61,373 bases of DNA from Bacteroidetes bacterium RIFCSPLOWO2_12_FULL_35_15. GTDB taxonomy: Bacteria; Bacteroidota; Bacteroidia; 2-12-FULL-35-15. The notes under the pieces were generated by a model, which ran no database searches, was not told the DNA's origin, and saw nothing but the letters and a program-made list of their open reading frames with translations. A program made the translations under genes and the position numbers. Each line of letters begins with the position of its first letter. Position 1 is the first letter of the stretch. Location of the stretch: NCBI GenBank assembly GCA_001769385.1, contig MEPB01000062.1, positions 1 to 61,373 of the forward strand, in the 5' to 3' direction. Below are positions 58,721-61,373 of the stretch, one piece after another.

Positions 58721-61363
58721 TTACAACGTTTTAAGGACCAGGTCATAGATTTTTTCAAAAAGCAGATTTGCATTTATTGGTTTTGAAATATAATCGTTCA
58801 TTCCAAAACTCAAACACTTTTCTCTTTCGCCAGCCATAGCATTAGCAGTCATTGCTATGATCGGAATATTATTTTTGAGCTCCTTTCGGATAATGGTCGT
58901 TGCTTCATACCCATTCATATTGGGCATTTCCATATCCATAAGAATAATGTCAAAACATTTGCTGACTAAAGTCGAACCATTATTTTCTTTGAGTTTTTCA
59001 ATACAATCAGCACCATTCTCTGCAGTTTGTAATTTCAAATTATTTTCAGAAAACAAACTCGAGATGAGCAATATATTCAGCTGATTGTCCTCTACCAATA
59101 ATATTTTTAATTTGCTCAAACTTTTCATATCATATTTCTTTTCAATCTTTTCATCTCTCAGCAGAGCCTGTGCTGATTTTTTGTAAGGAATGTAAAAAGT
59201 AAATATTGAACCAACTTTTAATTCGCTTTCCACAGACAAAGTTCCACCCTGTAGTTCAACTAACTGTTTTGCGATACTCAATCCAAGTCCTGTACCGCCA
59301 AATTTTCTTGTGGTGTGAGAATCAGCCTGCTGGAATCTCTCAAAAATATCCTCTAGTTTATCCCGGGCAATTCCTATGCCGGTATCACTTACTGAAAATT
59401 CTATTAATTTAATTTCCTGCCCGGCTACGCGCTTTGCGTCTGAAAGTATCTTTTCGGTGGTGGTTGACCGGATGTTATTTTCAATTTTAAGAACTTTAGC
59501 ATGTACCTTCACACTTCCATTTTGTGTGAACTTAATTGCATTGCCGGTAAGATTGATAAGTATTTGAGTAAGGCGCGTGTGGTCGCCAAGCAAAACATCC
59601 GGAACATCTTCGTCACAATTGAAAATTAATCCAATATTTTTTTCTTTTGCCCGTTCCATCAACATGATGTTGAGCGATTTAAAAGTTTCTTTAACGCTGA
59701 AATTATTTTCTTCAAAAGTCATCATCCCCGCTTCTATCTTAGATATGTCGAGGATATCATTAATAATGGTTAACAGATTTTCTCCTGCCGATTTTATGCT
59801 TGTTACATATTCATTTTCCTGGGCTCCCAATTGTTTTTTAGATAATATATCCGAAAAACCAATTATAGCATTCATTGGTGTTCGAATTTCATGGCTCATA
59901 TTGGCCAGAAAAGCTTCTTTTAATTTAGTCGATTCCTCTGCTTTTTGTGTTGCTTGTTCTGCATAACTTTTTGCTTCAATCAATGCATTTTCAAATCTTT
60001 TTTGATCTGTAATGTCTCGGGCAACAACAACTACACCCAGCACATTTCCTTTATCATCTCTGTAAACCGAACCGTTCATTAATACATCTGTTAACTTACC
60101 ATCTTTTATGGTTAGCGGATAATCTGCCACAAACCCCTTAGCAAAAACCTCTTGATAACCTTCCTTTGCTTTAACAGGTTCAGTAAAATAATCGAAAAAA
60201 TCGGTTCCAATTAATTTTTCACGCGAGGATTCTGTTACTTTTATAGATGCATTATTCATGTCAGTAATTTTCCCTCCCGGACTAATTGTAAACAGTGGAT
60301 CAAGACTTGCTTCTATAAGGCTTCGGGCATATTGAGAAGATAATTTTTCTGCTTCCCCTTTTGCCAAAAACAGTTGTTCTTTAAAGTGTCTTGCTCTAAG
60401 AATATCCCTATATATAAAATACGAAAATAATAGTGCCAGAATTAATCCGAAGATGGTAAGCCAGTTACTGATAAAACTGATTTTGGCGTTCGCAACTTCG
60501 CTTGCCAAGTGAATTCTACTGATTCCTTCAATTAATTCTTTTTCTTCCATCTTGTTCAAAATGGAAAAAATAGTATTCGTAATTATATATTCTCTTTGAG
60601 TAATTGCCATTTCTTCAGACAATTGTTTATCAACTTTAATTTTTTCTTCCTGTTGCGTTTTGGAAATAATTTCACTTAAATTCTCATGAACTGAGTCGGA
60701 TGAGGCAATTGGCAAAACCAACTCTGGTGAATTTTCAGCCGGTTTAGTGGAGGAAAATAATTTAGATAAAAAAGATTTTTTAGGTGTTTCCGCTTTTTGT
60801 TCGTGATTGTTTTCCGTTATAGATTTTTTCTTTTTTATTTTTTGAAGCAGTTGCAAAAGCACATCCGCTGAACTTTCTCCTGTTTTTAATTCGATATATT
60901 TATTGAACAAATCAACCCTGGCAATTATAAGCTCTCTCAATGTGTCAATTTGTGTTGAGAAATTTTGATTATTAGTTGCCCCATTTTTATCAATAATTTC
61001 ACTTTTGTCGGATACTAATTGCAAAGTATCTAACCGTGTGTTTATGTAGTTGATATAGTTTTCATAACTGAGTAAATAAGCGGTATCACCTCTTATCGTA
61101 TAAGCTTTTACATTTTCTTCTGCACCGTAAAGACTTGTGGATATTTCTTTCAACTTGCTGAGTTTTATATTCGGCTCGAGTATAGCAGCAACTGTGTCGG
61201 ATAATTGAGAAAGTTTTTTGTGTGTTATATTTATGGCAATGAAAAACAAAACAGCAATTATTCCAAACCCAAGCACTACTTTAAAAATTATTTTTCGAAG
61301 ATTTTTAAGGTTAATTTCATCAGGACTTAATTGTTTTTTAAAAATATTTTTCAATTTTCTCAT
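58721..61363 (-). CDS. Membrane hybrid histidine kinase (sensor, PAS, HisKA, HATPase, receiver)
   Basis: An 880-aa protein. The start is fixed by a TAA directly before the ATG. Order: transmembrane helix 1 (about 24-46), an extracytoplasmic helical sensor of about 245 residues with a Lys/Glu-rich insert, helix 2 (about 295-320; WLTIFGLILALLFSYFIY), PAS/PAC (about 345-455), HisKA (NMSHEIRTPMNAIIG), HATPase (VSDTGIGIA, GGTGLGLSIAKQLV) and a receiver (ILLVEDNQLNI, phospho-Asp in IILMDMEMPNMNGYE, Lys in DYISKPINA). It is the likely membrane input of the phosphorelay. It reads toward promoter copy 13, and a gap of about 200 bp separates it from the response-regulator gene. Confidence 0.9.
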   Translation of the reverse strand: MRKLKNIFKKQLSPDEINLKNLRKIIFKVVLGFGIIAVLFFIAINITHKKLSQLSDTVAAILEPNIKLSKLKEISTSLYGAEENVKAYTIRGDTAYLLSYENYINYINTRLDTLQLVSDKSEIIDKNGATNNQNFSTQIDTLRELIIARVDLFNKYIELKTGESSADVLLQLLQKIKKKKSITENNHEQKAETPKKSFLSKLFSSTKPAENSPELVLPIASSDSVHENLSEIISKTQQEEKIKVDKQLSEEMAITQREYIITNTIFSILNKMEEKELIEGISRIHLASEVANAKISFISNWLTIFGLILALLFSYFIYRDILRARHFKEQLFLAKGEAEKLSSQYARSLIEASLDPLFTISPGGKITDMNNASIKVTESSREKLIGTDFFDYFTEPVKAKEGYQEVFAKGFVADYPLTIKDGKLTDVLMNGSVYRDDKGNVLGVVVVARDITDQKRFENALIEAKSYAEQATQKAEESTKLKEAFLANMSHEIRTPMNAIIGFSDILSKKQLGAQENEYVTSIKSAGENLLTIINDILDISKIEAGMMTFEENNFSVKETFKSLNIMLMERAKEKNIGLIFNCDEDVPDVLLGDHTRLTQILINLTGNAIKFTQNGSVKVHAKVLKIENNIRSTTTEKILSDAKRVAGQEIKLIEFSVSDTGIGIARDKLEDIFERFQQADSHTTRKFGGTGLGLSIAKQLVELQGGTLSVESELKVGSIFTFYIPYKKSAQALLRDEKIEKKYDMKSLSKLKILLVEDNQLNILLISSLFSENNLKLQTAENGADCIEKLKENNGSTLVSKCFDIILMDMEMPNMNGYEATTIIRKELKNNIPIIAMTANAMAGEREKCLSFGMNDYISKPINANLLFEKIYDLVLKTL

Positions 61364-61373
61364 TTATGGAATT

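Overview
The window looks like a chromosomal segment of a member of the Bacteroidota. It is AT-rich. It carries type IX secretion (T9SS) genes of the PorP/SprF and PorE type, secreted proteins with T9SS type A and type B C-terminal domains, PorT-like barrels, MlaFED without MlaB or MlaC, and promoters with a TTTG -7 element. Three proteins with paired DUF3494 (ice-binding-like) domains suggest, but do not prove, a cold or ice-associated lifestyle. After the left edge every convincing gene is on the minus strand.

Layout. 1-1170: the end of a mobile region, with a truncated reverse transcriptase of the diversity-generating-retroelement type interrupted by two palindromic insertions, a small coupled ORF, and a degenerate tRNA with an intact 3' half and terminator. 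1322-6327: operon for YtxH, a holin-X-like protein, an unknown protein, an AI-2E transporter, Dps and MlaE-F-D. 7.7-8.6 kb: lipoprotein and DUF6600 protein. 9.1-14.3 kb: long stress operon (CsbD, sll1863-like lipoprotein, two barrels, duplicated TPR-like proteins, lipoprotein, hydrophilin, lmo0937-like protein, DUF4421 protein). 14.4-21.6 kb: T9SS trio of a giant adhesin, PorP/SprF and a PorE-like protein. 22-25 kb: CbpM/CbpA, DUF4239 protein, lipoprotein, orphan domain. 25.5-30 kb: OmpA, response regulator, barrel, YceI. 30.2-37 kb: a phenolic-lipid or meroterpenoid cluster (UbiA, type III PKS, methyltransferase, flavin monooxygenase, IPP isomerase) interleaved with stress genes. 37-42 kb: OsmC, YtxH, YceI, DUF218 and DUF4199 proteins, with decayed duplications. 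42.9-47 kb: 2-oxoglutarate dehydrogenase E1 and E2. 47.2-50.7 kb: two more secreted DUF3494 proteins. 51-61.4 kb: a phosphorelay with two hybrid kinases, an Hpt protein, a PAS scaffold and five receiver-type proteins, none with a recognisable DNA-binding domain.

The strongest new signal is a promoter element present 13 times. In gene orientation it reads GTGTGAATGATGTAAC, 15 bp, TGTAAC, 25 bp, TTTG. The 15-bp spacing is the same in every copy I aligned. The 25-bp spacing holds in 12 of 13 (24 bp in the other). The element precedes almost every stress or envelope operon here and is absent from the odhAB, osmC and cbpA promoters. It defines an apparently coherent general-stress and envelope regulon that ties together desiccation-type proteins, Dps, lipid transport, ice-binding-like exoproteins, a T9SS adhesin, a prenyl-phenolic pathway and the phosphorelay. 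Its fixed geometry also fixes several start codons. A second recurring structure is a MITE family (six copies) with AGAGCCTGTTTAAA-type ends, placed between operons.
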